DNA of 64,000 nucleotides from Blasia pusilla (Eukaryota > Marchantiophyta > Marchantiopsida > Blasiales), in assembly GCA_050084515.1 (NCBI GenBank), contig CM114275.1:7006001-7070000 (forward strand), given 5' to 3'. Both the position numbers and the translations under genes were made by a program. Positions 21,046 through 31,865 of the stretch are shown in pieces. The stretch's first letter is position 1. The number at the start of each line of letters is the position of its first letter. Under the pieces are notes generated by a model. The model was given only the letters and a program-made list of their open reading frames with translations, did not search any database and was not told the origin of the DNA.

Positions 21046-21199
21046 ACGGCTTGTCCCTAACCTAAATCTCTAACCCGCCATGGTAGGGCTACCCAAAGCC
21101 CGCGCAGTAAAGCGAAAAATGGGGTCCATTTAAGTCATCATGGGACCCCTGTCGTAACCGCGTATGAGTTTGGGGTCGTAACCCTATTATCGACGTGCC

Positions 21200-22230
21200 G
21201 GAATCCGGAAGGGTCGTGAACTGGTCAAGACAAACCCGCTACAACGGCGGCAGGCATTCGCTTTCACGGCAAAACTACAACGGCAGGGATTGGCTTTCAC
21301 GGCTGTGAAACTGTACGTGATCTCTTACGACTTCCGTTGTACGGCTACGGGATCGCTTTGAGTAGCCCTAATAAGCACACCCCGACATCCAAACCCCAAA
21401 GTCTATGGCGAATGTTTGCGTAACGCCCGTGAGTCGTGACTCCGGCGTCCGGCCCCCGGCGCGTCGCGGAGCATAGAGTCATAGGCCGAGAGAGAAGTAG
21501 TCGCGCCGCGCGTGCCGGCGAGCAGTCAGCGGTCGCCGGTAACTGGCGCCGTAATTGATTGATTGTCCCACAGTCGAGCGGATCCTGGATTCCTCATGAA
21601 TGCGCATTAAAGCCAGTTTTCGACACTCCGCGACACGCGGCGCCGTCGCTCTCACTCACTCCCCGACTCAAGTGCTCAAGTCGCCCTCTACCCTCTGACG
21701 ACGCTGCGGCTGTGGCGAATTTCAGCGTGGCAGTCGTGACTCGTACGTCTGTGCTCGCCTTCGTTCGATTCGATCGATCGGCGATCGCTCGGGGGTCCGA
21801 TCGAGTCGAGCGGGGTCGGAAATCGGAGCACGAGCGACGGCTACTGCCAGAGTCCTCGGGCAGACGAACTCGCAGCTCAGAGCGGCAGTCATCCGGTGCA
21901 GTGCACATCGCGGAATCCGAGCTCGGGGTCTGGATGCAGCGGACGCCATTCATTCGATTGCAGGAGTCGTTCGCGAGGTGGCGTGATGGTGGAGCGCGGG
22001 GCCGGAGTCCGCAGCGGTTCGCGTGGTCGAGTGCTAGCTCCGGACGCGAGATGGGGTTGTTGTTGTTGCGCATGACGAGAAGTCTGAAGCGGGGAGGGTC
22101 GGAATTCGGAAGTGGGAGCTGCGGATCAGTCGACGACGATGGCGTGCGGACAGATCGCGATGTGGTTCGGAGTGTGCTGGGGTAGACCTGCGGCGCGGAA
22201 GCGCACTGTGAGCTAGGCGGCGGGGGAGCC
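21200..22230 (+). promoter_or_regulatory. GC-rich upstream and leader region of the lectin receptor kinase
   Basis: CpG-rich sequence starts abruptly near 21.2 kb and runs into the kinase ATG (context GAGCCATGG, close to the plant start consensus). Long open frames on both strands (21559-22185 plus, 21594-22451 minus) are what such composition produces by chance. They have no domain and the plus one starts without ATG. I read the region as promoter plus a long 5' UTR. No TATA box was identified. Confidence 0.4.
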
Positions 22231-24387
22231 ATGGGGCGGCTCTGGTGGTGGATACTGCACGGCCTGCTCGTCGCAGTCCCGGGATCTCCTGAGAGGGAGC
22301 CGTGGTGGGACTTAGAGTTCAGTGAGGGGACAGTCAAGAATCTTGCCAGCGCCAGAACGCCTGTCGTCGATGGCATTGTGTGCCGCAACGGCGCATCGAG
22401 AAGCGAGCGGGGGCTGAATCTCGCAGGCGTTGTGGACGGAAGCGGGAGCACCGGCAGCTATGGCAGGTGTTTGTTCCGTTGGCCCGTCGGGCGACTGAAC
22501 TCCAGCATGTCTTTCAGAACGTACTTCGAGTTCGCGGTCGGCGACACGGACGGAGTGAATGTCGGAGAGGGGATGGCTTTCATTCTCGTGCCCGATACAC
22601 TGGAGGTGACGAACTCATCTGGCAAGTACCTCGGATGGCTCAATTCCAGCATTGCTGTGAACTCATTCGATCCGAGCACTCGTCATCTGTCGCAGGGAAC
22701 CGCATATGCCGTGGAGATAGATACGCGACAGCAATTGGATGTGAGCGATCCGCACTACCACCATGTCGGACTCAATAACAATAGTTTAACGTCAGCACAC
22801 AGCCATCCTCTGGAATCGACAAGAGGCAGAGTTCGACGGCCATTGAGTCTCCTGCAATCGCACTCTTACAGTGCGTGGATAGAGTACAACGACGCCTCCA
22901 AACAGATGACATTCGCCCTGCAAGATTACGAGAACAACCGGACGTTCGGGAAGCAGAGGCTGGACTACCGTCGACTGAGTCTGTCGCGCCTCGAGACAGT
23001 GGGAACATACTGGAAGCTGAGCAACATCGACCTGCAGGCGCTCTCCAGCCAAGAGATGTACGCTGGGTTCAGTTCTTCCACATCGGCACTCGACACACCC
23101 GGCAACACATTCGCCGTCACCTACTGGAGTTTCCGGTCTTCTTCAGCGAGCAATTGGAGCCGTGTGGGAGAACAATTGGGGGGCGGCACTCGTAGAAGAA
23201 AGCGTGCCATGTCCATTCCTGTTGTTGCCACGAGCGTTGCGGTTGGTGTGGTCATGCTTGTTCTCGTCGCTCTGGTCGCAGTGGTGAGGCGTCGGTCACT
23301 GAGCCGTGCGCACGCAGAGAAGGAGCTGGAGGAGGTGCTGGGGAGCATAGAGCACGGACCCAAGAGGTTTAGTTTCAAGGAGCTGAGTGCGGCCACGAGA
23401 GATTTCAATTCGAGCGAGTATTTGGGAAGCGGAGGGTCCGGGAAGGTGTTCAAGGGCACGCTCCTGCGAGACACGAGCGGTCCGGTGGCTGTGAAGCTGA
23501 TTTCTCGAACCTCCAAGGAAGCCGTGAAGGCGTTTTTGGCAGAGGTGAGAACCATAGGACGCCTGAGGCACAAGAACCTGGTTCCTCTTCTGGGATGGTG
23601 TTTCGAGAGAGAGCAGCTGATGTTGGTGTACGAGTTCATGCCGAACGGAAGCCTAGACCAGGCGATGGCTATGGCCGGGCCTCGCGAATTGGAGCCTCGG
23701 CCGTGCTCCGCGGATGCAGGAGTTGAATCACCAGCGGTCGCGGCGGACCCGGTGCGCGAATCTCTGTCGTGGAAGAGGCGGTTTCATATTCTGCATGGAG
23801 TGGCCGCAGCGCTGGTGTACCTGCACGAAGAGTGGGATCAGCGGGTGGTGCATCGGGACGTGAAGGCGAGCAATGTGTTGCTGGACAGCCAGTTCAATGC
23901 TCGACTCGGAGACTTCGGCCTCGCGAAGCTCTATGGGCAAAGCCAAGATCCCGAGAGCACCGTGGTGGTGGGAACGGTCGGGTATGTCGCACCCGAGCTC
24001 AGCCAATGCGGCAAAGCAACGGACAAGACGGATGTCTTCGCTTTCGGAGCCCTGGCATTGGAAGTAGTCTGCGGCAGAAGACCCGTGGACACTCGCCGTC
24101 CTCCTCAGGAAATCGTCCTGCTGAATTGGGTGTGGATGTTACACGAGGAAGGCAGAATCATGGATTCCGTGGACTCCGGGCTGCTCATGACCGAAGACGA
24201 TGCAGGTCCGGCCCAGATTCTCCAAGTGCTTCAGTTGGGCCTGCTGTGTTCTCACCCCGATCCCTCGATCAGGCCCTCCATGAGACTCGTCCTTCAGGCC
24301 CTGGAAGGAGAGGCGGGCTTTCCGGAACTGCCTCGCTTCAAACCAATGTCCGCTTTCCCCTGCCCACCATTGCACTGTCCCGGCTAG
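22231..24387 (+). CDS. L-type lectin-domain receptor kinase, 718 aa, single exon
   Basis: A cell-surface receptor kinase. Residues 1-18 are a short hydrophobic signal-like start. Residues about 25-300 form a legume-lectin beta-sandwich with AYAVEIDT (159-165), a His-rich metal-loop region HHVGLNNNS (177-185) and the closing strand FAVTYWSF. A basic stretch and one transmembrane helix (about 327-352) follow. The kinase domain (about 394-695) has GSGGSGKVFKG (399-409), AVK with Lys422, HRDVKASNVLL (541-551), DFGLAKLYG (561-569) and VAPEL (586-590). All catalytic residues are present and it is an RD kinase. An Ala/Pro-rich insert of about 30 residues (480-512) lies after SLDQAM, before the alpha-E helix, and is unusual. 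Absence of introns is normal for this family. The ligand is unknown; immune or stress sensing is the usual role. Confidence 0.95.
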   Translation: MGRLWWWILHGLLVAVPGSPEREPWWDLEFSEGTVKNLASARTPVVDGIVCRNGASRSERGLNLAGVVDGSGSTGSYGRCLFRWPVGRLNSSMSFRTYFEFAVGDTDGVNVGEGMAFILVPDTLEVTNSSGKYLGWLNSSIAVNSFDPSTRHLSQGTAYAVEIDTRQQLDVSDPHYHHVGLNNNSLTSAHSHPLESTRGRVRRPLSLLQSHSYSAWIEYNDASKQMTFALQDYENNRTFGKQRLDYRRLSLSRLETVGTYWKLSNIDLQALSSQEMYAGFSSSTSALDTPGNTFAVTYWSFRSSSASNWSRVGEQLGGGTRRRKRAMSIPVVATSVAVGVVMLVLVALVAVVRRRSLSRAHAEKELEEVLGSIEHGPKRFSFKELSAATRDFNSSEYLGSGGSGKVFKGTLLRDTSGPVAVKLISRTSKEAVKAFLAEVRTIGRLRHKNLVPLLGWCFEREQLMLVYEFMPNGSLDQAMAMAGPRELEPRPCSADAGVESPAVAADPVRESLSWKRRFHILHGVAAALVYLHEEWDQRVVHRDVKASNVLLDSQFNARLGDFGLAKLYGQSQDPESTVVVGTVGYVAPELSQCGKATDKTDVFAFGALALEVVCGRRPVDTRRPPQEIVLLNWVWMLHEEGRIMDSVDSGLLMTEDDAGPAQILQVLQLGLLCSHPDPSIRPSMRLVLQALEGEAGFPELPRFKPMSAFPCPPLHCPG

Positions 24388-26452
24388 GCAAGGGCCCGAA
24401 ACTGTCAAACCACGCGCTACGTCTCTCTCTCTATTCTCGCCCAACCGACAGATGGATGCGGAATGCTCCAAAGGCTGATTCGTGATCGGAGACCATCGAA
24501 ATCTTGGGCACCCGGTGCGGCAACCACGGGCTCCATCGCTGGGCAAACTTGGACTCCCTATCGTCCTCCATGGAACCGGGTCCCGAATTCGTGCTTTGTC
24601 TCAACATGAACGGTTCCTGCTTCGGTAGCTATCTATCCGTGACGAATTCGACATCAAGTAAAGTCCGCATCTGGTGCAGTGGCAAAATTCGAATCTCTGC
24701 GGAAGCGTACAGATGCGAAGCGATATTTGCGCAGAGCGATCGTATTCTGAATAGAACGGATGAAGACCTATCCACCTGAACCGAGTAGATCACCACATGC
24801 ACGTGTTCTTTGAATCTTCTTTTGTTCATTAGCCCTATTGACCATGATTCTGCGGTGGAAATTACCTTTGACCATATGCATCCTGCCTTCGGTTGGTCCA
24901 GGGAAGGTTGTTCAGAGAACCATATTTTCCAGGCCACGGCTTAGGTGTACATTACCGTTTGCCTTGTCACAAACTGGAGGTCTCAAAGTGGAGGCCACTG
25001 ATTCCAGAAGGGTGAGCCGCTTCAAGATACTCGCATGTACACGCCCCAATGAAATTGCCCTCCGTTTCGGTGGCTTAGCATACATTTACTCCTCTCTCTG
25101 AAGGCCGCTTGCTTCTTGCGTGGGGTTCTTTCCATTCTTAGAGGAGTGCGGTCTGTCCGAATGTAGAACGCATCACATTTCTCTCGACAAAATGACCTGG
25201 ATGTGGCAGTGGTTTCTTTTCTTCTCTCCTTCCCGGACGCGCTTCTTTCCCTTCCCGTTTTCTTCTCCATTTCTTCATTTGTGTTGAGTATCTTCTTACC
25301 ATTCGAATATTGGTACACGTCCACTCTTCGCTTTCATTGTTCCTTCTTTCTGGAATGAGGCTGTGAGTCCCAATGCATTGACTGCCAGCTCGGGAATGTT
25401 AAGCTAACAGGCTTCGACGCTTACTCCAATGCCAGTCAATTTTGGGTCAGAAACGTTACTGAACGGTGCGACGGTGCGACTGCCGTGCGCCATCGGAGCA
25501 ATCTCGCATCAGTGAGACAGTTTTAATATGTTCAGGGTGGGTCCGTCCTCATCAGATGCACTGAGAAATGTCGACATTTGTTGCCTTACTTCCGGATCGA
25601 CTTCGCCTCAAGTTTGCATTTGAGTAGTGCCGATCAGGTAGGCTCCCATAGCAAATCCAGATGGTGGACTCTCAGACTCGGATAGGGACGACAGGCCATT
25701 CATGTCGCTGCCACCTCCACTGCGGTGGCATCGCCCACTGTGCTCCGATACCACCATCTAAACCCGCGGTTGGCGTATCTCATATCGGATGATAGTTCGT
25801 GACCCAGTTCTGCGTCTGGTAGAGCGGTGATGGGTGACGTTGCGTCGAAGTCATAATTTGTGATGTCGGTGATGACCTCCGCATCGAAGAGCAACTACTA
25901 TGCCGCGGATCGAAAGTGCATCCAATCCGGACTTCGAGAAATCACCTTGGCTAGTACTCTCGGAGAGCCACTGTCGGTGTTGGTCCTTGGTCTTCAGTGA
26001 TTCTCACACCCACCTACTCGCAATCAAGGAGAGCAGTCGTCCTCGTGTCTATCCATATTGCTTGGAATTCCTAGTCCACAGCGGAAAATGGTGCAAGCAC
26101 TAGTTGATGCTCAACCGTGCGTATGGGGTCACGATTGAAGCTCAACAGCTTCTGCCGCTGCCGGTGAAAGTGCATATCCGTCTAATGAGGTGGGCCACAG
26201 TAAGAGAGGAAAAGATGCACGAGCCGGGGACTGAACTTGGTCCAGGTGTTCGTTTGGAAGCGAGCGAGTGGTTACTTTCTCTTCGCTTAAATCTCCGAGA
26301 GTTGTGCGGTAGAGGGATCAGCTCGCTAAAACGTACTTGTAGACTTTCTGAGTCTGCACTTGTAGCCACGCTGTCGAGTGTTTGGAAGTGCCCGGTTGGG
26401 AGATGGACTGAGAAAGCTGGAATTAAAGGCGTTGGACCTTTTACTGCGCAAA

Positions 26453-26584
26453 ACCATACCTGAAACTTAGCTGCGTGAGGCGCACAATATGTGATTGTAG
26501 CAGTCGAGGTTTTCGTAGAACCATATCTGAAACTTAGCTGCGTGAGGCGCACCATCTGATTGTAGCAGTCGAGGTTTTCGTGTG
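26453..26584 (+). repeat. Tandem duplication, two units of about 65 bases
   Basis: ACCATACCTGAAACTTAGCT... (26453-26519) is followed directly by ACCATATCTGAAACTTAGCT... (26520-26584). The units are near-identical apart from a short indel (CACAATATGTG against CACCATCTG) and a few substitutions, so the event is recent. Confidence 0.9.
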
Positions 26585-28761
26585 TAATCTTTCTATCCGA
26601 AGTCGATGAAAATTAGGTTTGCGCTGTGGGATTGATTAGAACGCCGTCACGTAGACATGTTGAAACCCCCCTCCAGGCAGCCGTTGGCCCTGAACATTTT
26701 AATAATTACAATCACCGTGATTACATCTCTAAAGTGCACAAGCTCTCGACATTTGGAAATAAATAGAAATGAAGGGTTCAAGCGGTGTCACCTGCAACTT
26801 TATCCAGTCATTGCCAGTTGACCTTGCCCGTAATTGCTCGTAGGAGCAGCTATAGGAAATTGCCTGCAGATAAGAAATTCAACGTCCCATTTGAGATTTC
26901 ATCTCAAACGAATGGTGTGACGAAGTAAATTCCCCGAACGTCATTTACCAGGATACTTAGCGAAATCTTCTCCAGTTTGAGGTGGCGCGAATGCAGTGGA
27001 ATAGGCGCAGATTCGTTTGCCATGAAAGTTCTCAGCGGGGAATAATAAAGAGAAACTTATGAAAATGCACCAAGCCAGAACTAAAACTGGTTCAAAACCT
27101 TGAGAAAACCTATGCAGCATGACGTAATTGAGGATTTCGTAAATCTAAAAAGCGTAAATTCAATAGACTAGGAGTTATAGGTTACTAGGCTTCATTGAGA
27201 GAAGTTGAAAACCTTGACTGTAAAATGTATGCAAACAAATTTGAAGTAAGCAAGTTCCCTTAGAGATTCAGCAAAGAAACCATTGCCGTGTCCAACCATA
27301 TAAGCGAAAAGACGACCGTCGATGCAACCGTCAGTCGACTTGAGCTTCTCAAATTTCCCGGTAGTTATCTGTGAGGAAGCCCGGAGTGAGTGACTTGTCA
27401 TCTCCCTTAAGCTCCGACGTTTCCGTCCTGCACAAAACTTGGTCCAAAGGTTATTCACAATCCAAAGCGAGCGGGAGAGGTTGTCAGCAACGCTCTTCAA
27501 ATCATGATTTCTTAAGGACGATAGTATTCGCATGTTCACAGTCATGTACCTATCCATGTCATATTTTGAATGATGTTGATTCGAACTATGATTCTGAAAC
27601 ATACTCAAAACAATATGACCAAGAATAGTCATATGTTATGTCAAGGCTTCTCTTACTCTCGCCTCTTCTCCTTGTAAGTCAAGCTTTTGTCCAAAAACTA
27701 GGCAAAGCTCTTCATCTTCCTCTTCTGTGATGTCAGTATCCAATGCCCTCACCATCATCATATTTGCAGTCATTTGCCTTTTCCTTTTGATGAACAATTT
27801 ATGAAAGTCAATATTTTGAACTTCATTAATTTTTGAAACTACGTCAAAACAGTGAAAGCGCTACCCCAAGTTTCGACATCTAGTAAACTCTCCTTCATTT
27901 TGAACAATAATAGACCAAGCAGACGATACTACTCTAACAATCAAAAAGTCATCCTACTCTCAGTGGGACGGTGAGTTAACAATCTCAACAGGGTAACCTT
28001 ATTAATCGTCAGTTAAAATCCCATCTGAAATGCGATAAAGAAAAGGAACCCCTAAGCGAGCACTCAAATAAAGCACCCTAAACGTAAGCGTTCAACATTT
28101 TCTGACAAATTCCGGAAATCTTGAACGCGCATTGTTTCGAATGTTCACAATGTCAGGGGTCTTCAGTTCTTGATGACGGATGCACTCACCTGACAGACCC
28201 TAATTAGAGTGAGAAAGCTTACGCAACGCAAGCGGAGATCTAGATTGAGGTAACTCTGGTAAACGTGAGATACACCCATGGAATGAACCGTGTTCCTTGT
28301 TCCTAACGCGGATCCTTGCTTATTCATGTCAAGACAGCCAGAACATCGGATTGTGCATGCGGTCCACTGTTTCCATAGTTGATGAAATCGGGTTCAAGAA
28401 TTTCCTCTTCTCCGAGAATTCCTCTACTTTTGAGGTTCCCTTCCATGTACTTCGATTGTCCTCCGTCCTCTTTTATTTATGGTTTGTGTTCTCTACGGAT
28501 AATCATTGAAATAAGTGAGTCCTGTGCACGGGCCCGTCGTATGTACAAGTGACGAGCTAGCTATTTTCTGGTTACCTGTCCGACCGTTTTACCGTTCAAG
28601 ATCCTAGCTAGTTTTACGAGATCCTGACTGTAATCAATGGCTCTCTCTTATCACTATAGTAATAATACTCACCTGGTTGAGTGGACTGTGAAATGACGCG
28701 AACAACGACCCCAAAAGCTGGCGCGGTGATGTCCGACCCGGACGTCATACCCAGCGTCCCT

Positions 28762-28818
28762 TGACAGATTCACCTGCGGATCGGATACTGCCGGGCCGAT
28801 CCGCAGGTGAATCTGTCA
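28762..28818. repeat. Perfect 23-bp inverted repeat
   Basis: Arms 28762-28784 and 28796-28818 are exact reverse complements with an 11-base loop. Confidence 0.92.
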
Positions 28819-29694
28819 TCGTAAACGAGTTGTCTCCATTCTGAAACTCCGGATGCCTAAGAAGCACTGGAATGCCGCCAGTATGTTTCGATGTTCAAGC
28901 CCGTTCCCCTTCAATCCGATTCTATTGAGAAAGTCTGATGTGACTTCAGAAGCGTCGGCACTATGAGATCGAGGTGCCGGGGAGGCTCAGATCTGTCTAC
29001 CGTTCGTAGGACTGAGAGTTTAGAGGTGGAGAAGTAGGAGGCCCTGCACTTGATTCTGAGAATGTTGAAGGTGGAGAGTTCTAAGGCTGGTACAATAGTT
29101 TGTGACAGGTTACAGGTAGAGAGCGCGTTGGTGCCACAGCAGCACCCACGCCTAATCCCGCACTTTCGGAACTCGTTCCTAAACGTCAAGTATTCGCAGG
29201 TGCTTTCGCAGATCCGAGGGCTTTTTTACCTCTTTATGTAGGACTGCTCAAAGAGGCGGAGAACTTGCAGATAATGCTGACTGATTTATTGATTGATTGA
29301 CCAGAGCAGTCGTCATTCAGTCGTTCCAGGTGACGATGGTCGTAGGTAGCGGTGCGATACTTTAGGGTGAAATGGTTATGGCTGGCAATAATCGAGCAGC
29401 CACAAAAAGATAAAAAGGTGAAGTTCGTGACGTACCTCGACGATTTTCTGGCACATCTGAGGAGGCCGATCCAGGCGACAGAGATGCGGGTGACGGACAT
29501 TCATGTCGATGTAGTATTAAGAGATCATCAGGTCGGAGCAATTCCAAGGTCCTGCCCCGTGGAAAGAACAAGGAGCTGCGCGCGGAAAGCTTCACTAAGG
29601 AAAGTGTGTCTTTTTCTTAGGGTCCATTCATGCTTGGGTTTTCTAATACGAGGTTGGGGTTAGTTAATCTTCGTGTGAACTAAGTTTATATTTT

Positions 29695-29845
29695 GTAAAG
29701 ATTGCTCAACAATTGGCAACTCCTCCATGCTGATCGGCAGGTTGCGTGTTCGAATCCGGCTTGTGACATCACTTTTGCCTAAGTGTTCCTCACGGATTAA
29801 CCGTACATGGCTTAACCCGAGGATAAGTAGACGCGAGGTGCATTT
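29695..29845 (+). mobile_element. tRNA-derived SINE, copy 2
   Basis: Plus-strand relative of the 19.4-kb SINE: an A-box-like TTGCTCAACAATTGG (29702-29716), B box GTGTTCGAATCC (29746-29757), then the shared body with TTTTGCCTAAGTGTTCCTCA and CATGGCTTAACCCGAGG. Its A box is more decayed than in copy 1. Confidence 0.6.
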
Positions 29846-30507
29846 TCGAAGCGCGGTTTTGGTATGCGAGTATTTCTACCACGAGAACGGTAAACTGGAT
29901 CATGAGCTTATTATATTTGCGAAGTCCGAGCTTCGGTTCACCGTACCAATGTTTTCATAGATCCGGGGTTACGAGTAGTGTTGGCCGGCACTTTTCGTGA
30001 ATTTCCGATCTAGCAGGGAAAGTTCCGGCAGGACTTCCGCGAGCCTTGCACATGTACCAGAATTTGACGGGGCGATGACGGGGCTGACGGAGCTTGTCTG
30101 GATTCCAGGAGGAATGTGTCGGAATATGGCGGAGGGCCGATCAATCCGGCGAAGAGCGATGGCTTCCGGAATAAGCCTCCGGAAATGTCTTCTTTGTAAT
30201 TCCCGACTACCGAAAATCAGGTACGTAGGTGGCATAGGGGGATTGGATGGCATGATGGACGGTTGGATGCATATGAGTTTTTCATGGAGAGATCCGCACC
30301 GTCAAAACTTAGTGGGATGGTGGTGAACCCTAACCCGTATGCCCCTTTAGCCGTCCGATCTCCATCGACGGCTTTCTAGCCACGGGTTACGGGGGTAGAA
30401 AGTGCTTCGGTCTTGCCGAGGTTGGACCCAGGGAGGCTGGGCCCTGGGGGTAGTACGCCAGGCCCTCCCCCCCCTCATTCGAACAATTTTTCTCTCCTCT
30501 CACTCGA

Positions 30508-31228
30508 CGTTGGCAAAGCCCTGCCAAATTCGTGCCCGGTCTCGACTCCCGCTGCCCCGCATTCGAACTCTTTTCTTCACAGTCGAAGTTGCCCAACTCC
30601 GCACTCGAGTTTGCAAATGCTTTGAGATTCGTCCGTGTTCGAACTCTTTTCTTCATCGAGTGCACAGTGAAGAAGTAGCCGAACTCGGATTTCAGAGATT
30701 TTCTCTCTGCGAGTGCAGCTCCGCTCGCCGTCTACTCTTGCGCAGCAACTCCGCTCAACGTTGGCTCCTGCTCAACTTCGCGATAGCCTTGGCGGTCTGA
30801 GTTTCAACATTGGCAAAGCGCTGCCAGATTCCCGCCCGGTCTCGACTCCCGCATTCGAACTCTTTTCTTCACTACACAGTGAAGAAGTAGCGAACTTCGG
30901 TTTCGAGATTTTTCTCTCGTAGTGCGACTCGCTCGCCATCTACTCTTCTTGCGCAAAGACAACTCCGCTCAACGTTGGCTCTGCTCAACCGCGATAGTCT
31001 TGGCGGTCGAGTTTCAACATTGGCAAAGCGCCGCGATTCCGCTTGATCTCGACTCCGCATTGAACTCTTTTTTACTACGGTGAAGAAGTAGCCGAACTCG
31101 GATTTCAGAGATTTTCTCTCTCTGTAGTGCAACTCCGCTCGCCGTCTACTCTTGCGCAGCAATTGTGCTCAACGTTGGCTCCTGCTCAACTTTGCGATAG
31201 CCTTGGCGGTCTGAGTTTCAACCTTGCG
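30508..31228 (+). repeat. Three tandem repeat units (about 300, 210 and 210 bases)
   Basis: Each unit begins near TTGGCAAAGC(G/C)C (30508, 30809, 31019). It runs through a CTCGACTCC...GCATT...AACTCTTTT segment, a GTGAAGAAGTAG box, CTCGCC(G/A)TCTACTC, CTCAACGTTGGCTC and a GCGATAG(C/T)CTTGGCGGTC end. Units 2 and 3 are shortened by small deletions. The array stops about 640 bases before the hAT transposase ATG, so it may be that element's subterminal or promoter repeat. Confidence 0.85.
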
Positions 31229-31684
31229 GCCTTGCCCCTGTATCTCCCGTCAACGTCAGCTCATGCACTGCAGTCTGCTCGACGTCCGCTTTTGCAAGAT
31301 AGTCTTGCCGGTCTGAGTTTTGGCCTTGCCCTTGCATTCTTGTCGACGTCCGCTCTAGCGCTACTGATCCGAATGTTTGATGTTTTGCCTCTGATTTGCT
31401 GCTGCTCGGTTTTGCTACTTTGTTGCTCTACGCTTTTCCTCCGCAGATCCGTAATTCAGTTTAGCGTTAGTGTATTTTCTGTTTCGTTTTTCAGTAACAT
31501 GATTTGGCTGTTGATTCATAGTGAGCCCCGTTGAAGTCTTGAAGTTGCAAATCCGCTTTCGTTATAGCCATTTTGCAACTGGTCTCCCAAGCTGTCATAC
31601 TTGGGGATTGGTTCAATCCGACTATCATATTTGGGTATTGGATTCAATTTCCAGCTTGTAGAGATTAGTACCTTTTTTCACATG

Positions 31685-31702
31685 GTTTAGGGTTTAGGGT
31701 TT
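31685..31702 (+). repeat. Short telomere-type repeat (telo-box), TTTAGGG x2.5
   Basis: Two full TTTAGGG units plus TTTAG, the plant telomere sequence, upstream of the hAT transposase. Short telo-boxes are known plant promoter motifs bound by telobox factors; use here is inferred. Confidence 0.7.
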
Positions 31703-31865
31703 AGTTAGTGCTTTGGAAGTTCGCTTTCTTGACTTGAAGCTTCGTAGCTCTAGATCCGCCCAAACTCTTCCATCGATTTGAAAGAACATGCCATTTGCTT
31801 GAGCCTTGGCCACCTGTTGGTTTGTATACTTGTTTCCCGCATTCGAGTCTTTTTATTGTGGTTAA

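Larger units (their letters stand above)
24388..29690. other. Gene-free stretch downstream of the receptor kinase
   Basis: Bases just after 24387 are presumably 3' UTR. The rest has near-balanced composition without any protein I recognise. One minus-strand ATG frame of 146 codons (27192-27632) has no motif. A tandem duplication (26453-26584) and an inverted repeat (28762-28818) are listed separately. Confidence 0.4.

Noticed and set aside
21559-22451. Long open frames on both strands in front of the lectin kinase (208 and 285 codons)
   Set aside because: They overlap each other and the kinase, have CpG-driven Arg/Ser-rich composition and show no domain. The plus frame lacks an ATG start.
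27192-27632. Minus-strand 146-codon ATG frame
   Set aside because: Complete frame but no recognisable motif, hydrophobic pattern or neighbour support; likely chance.
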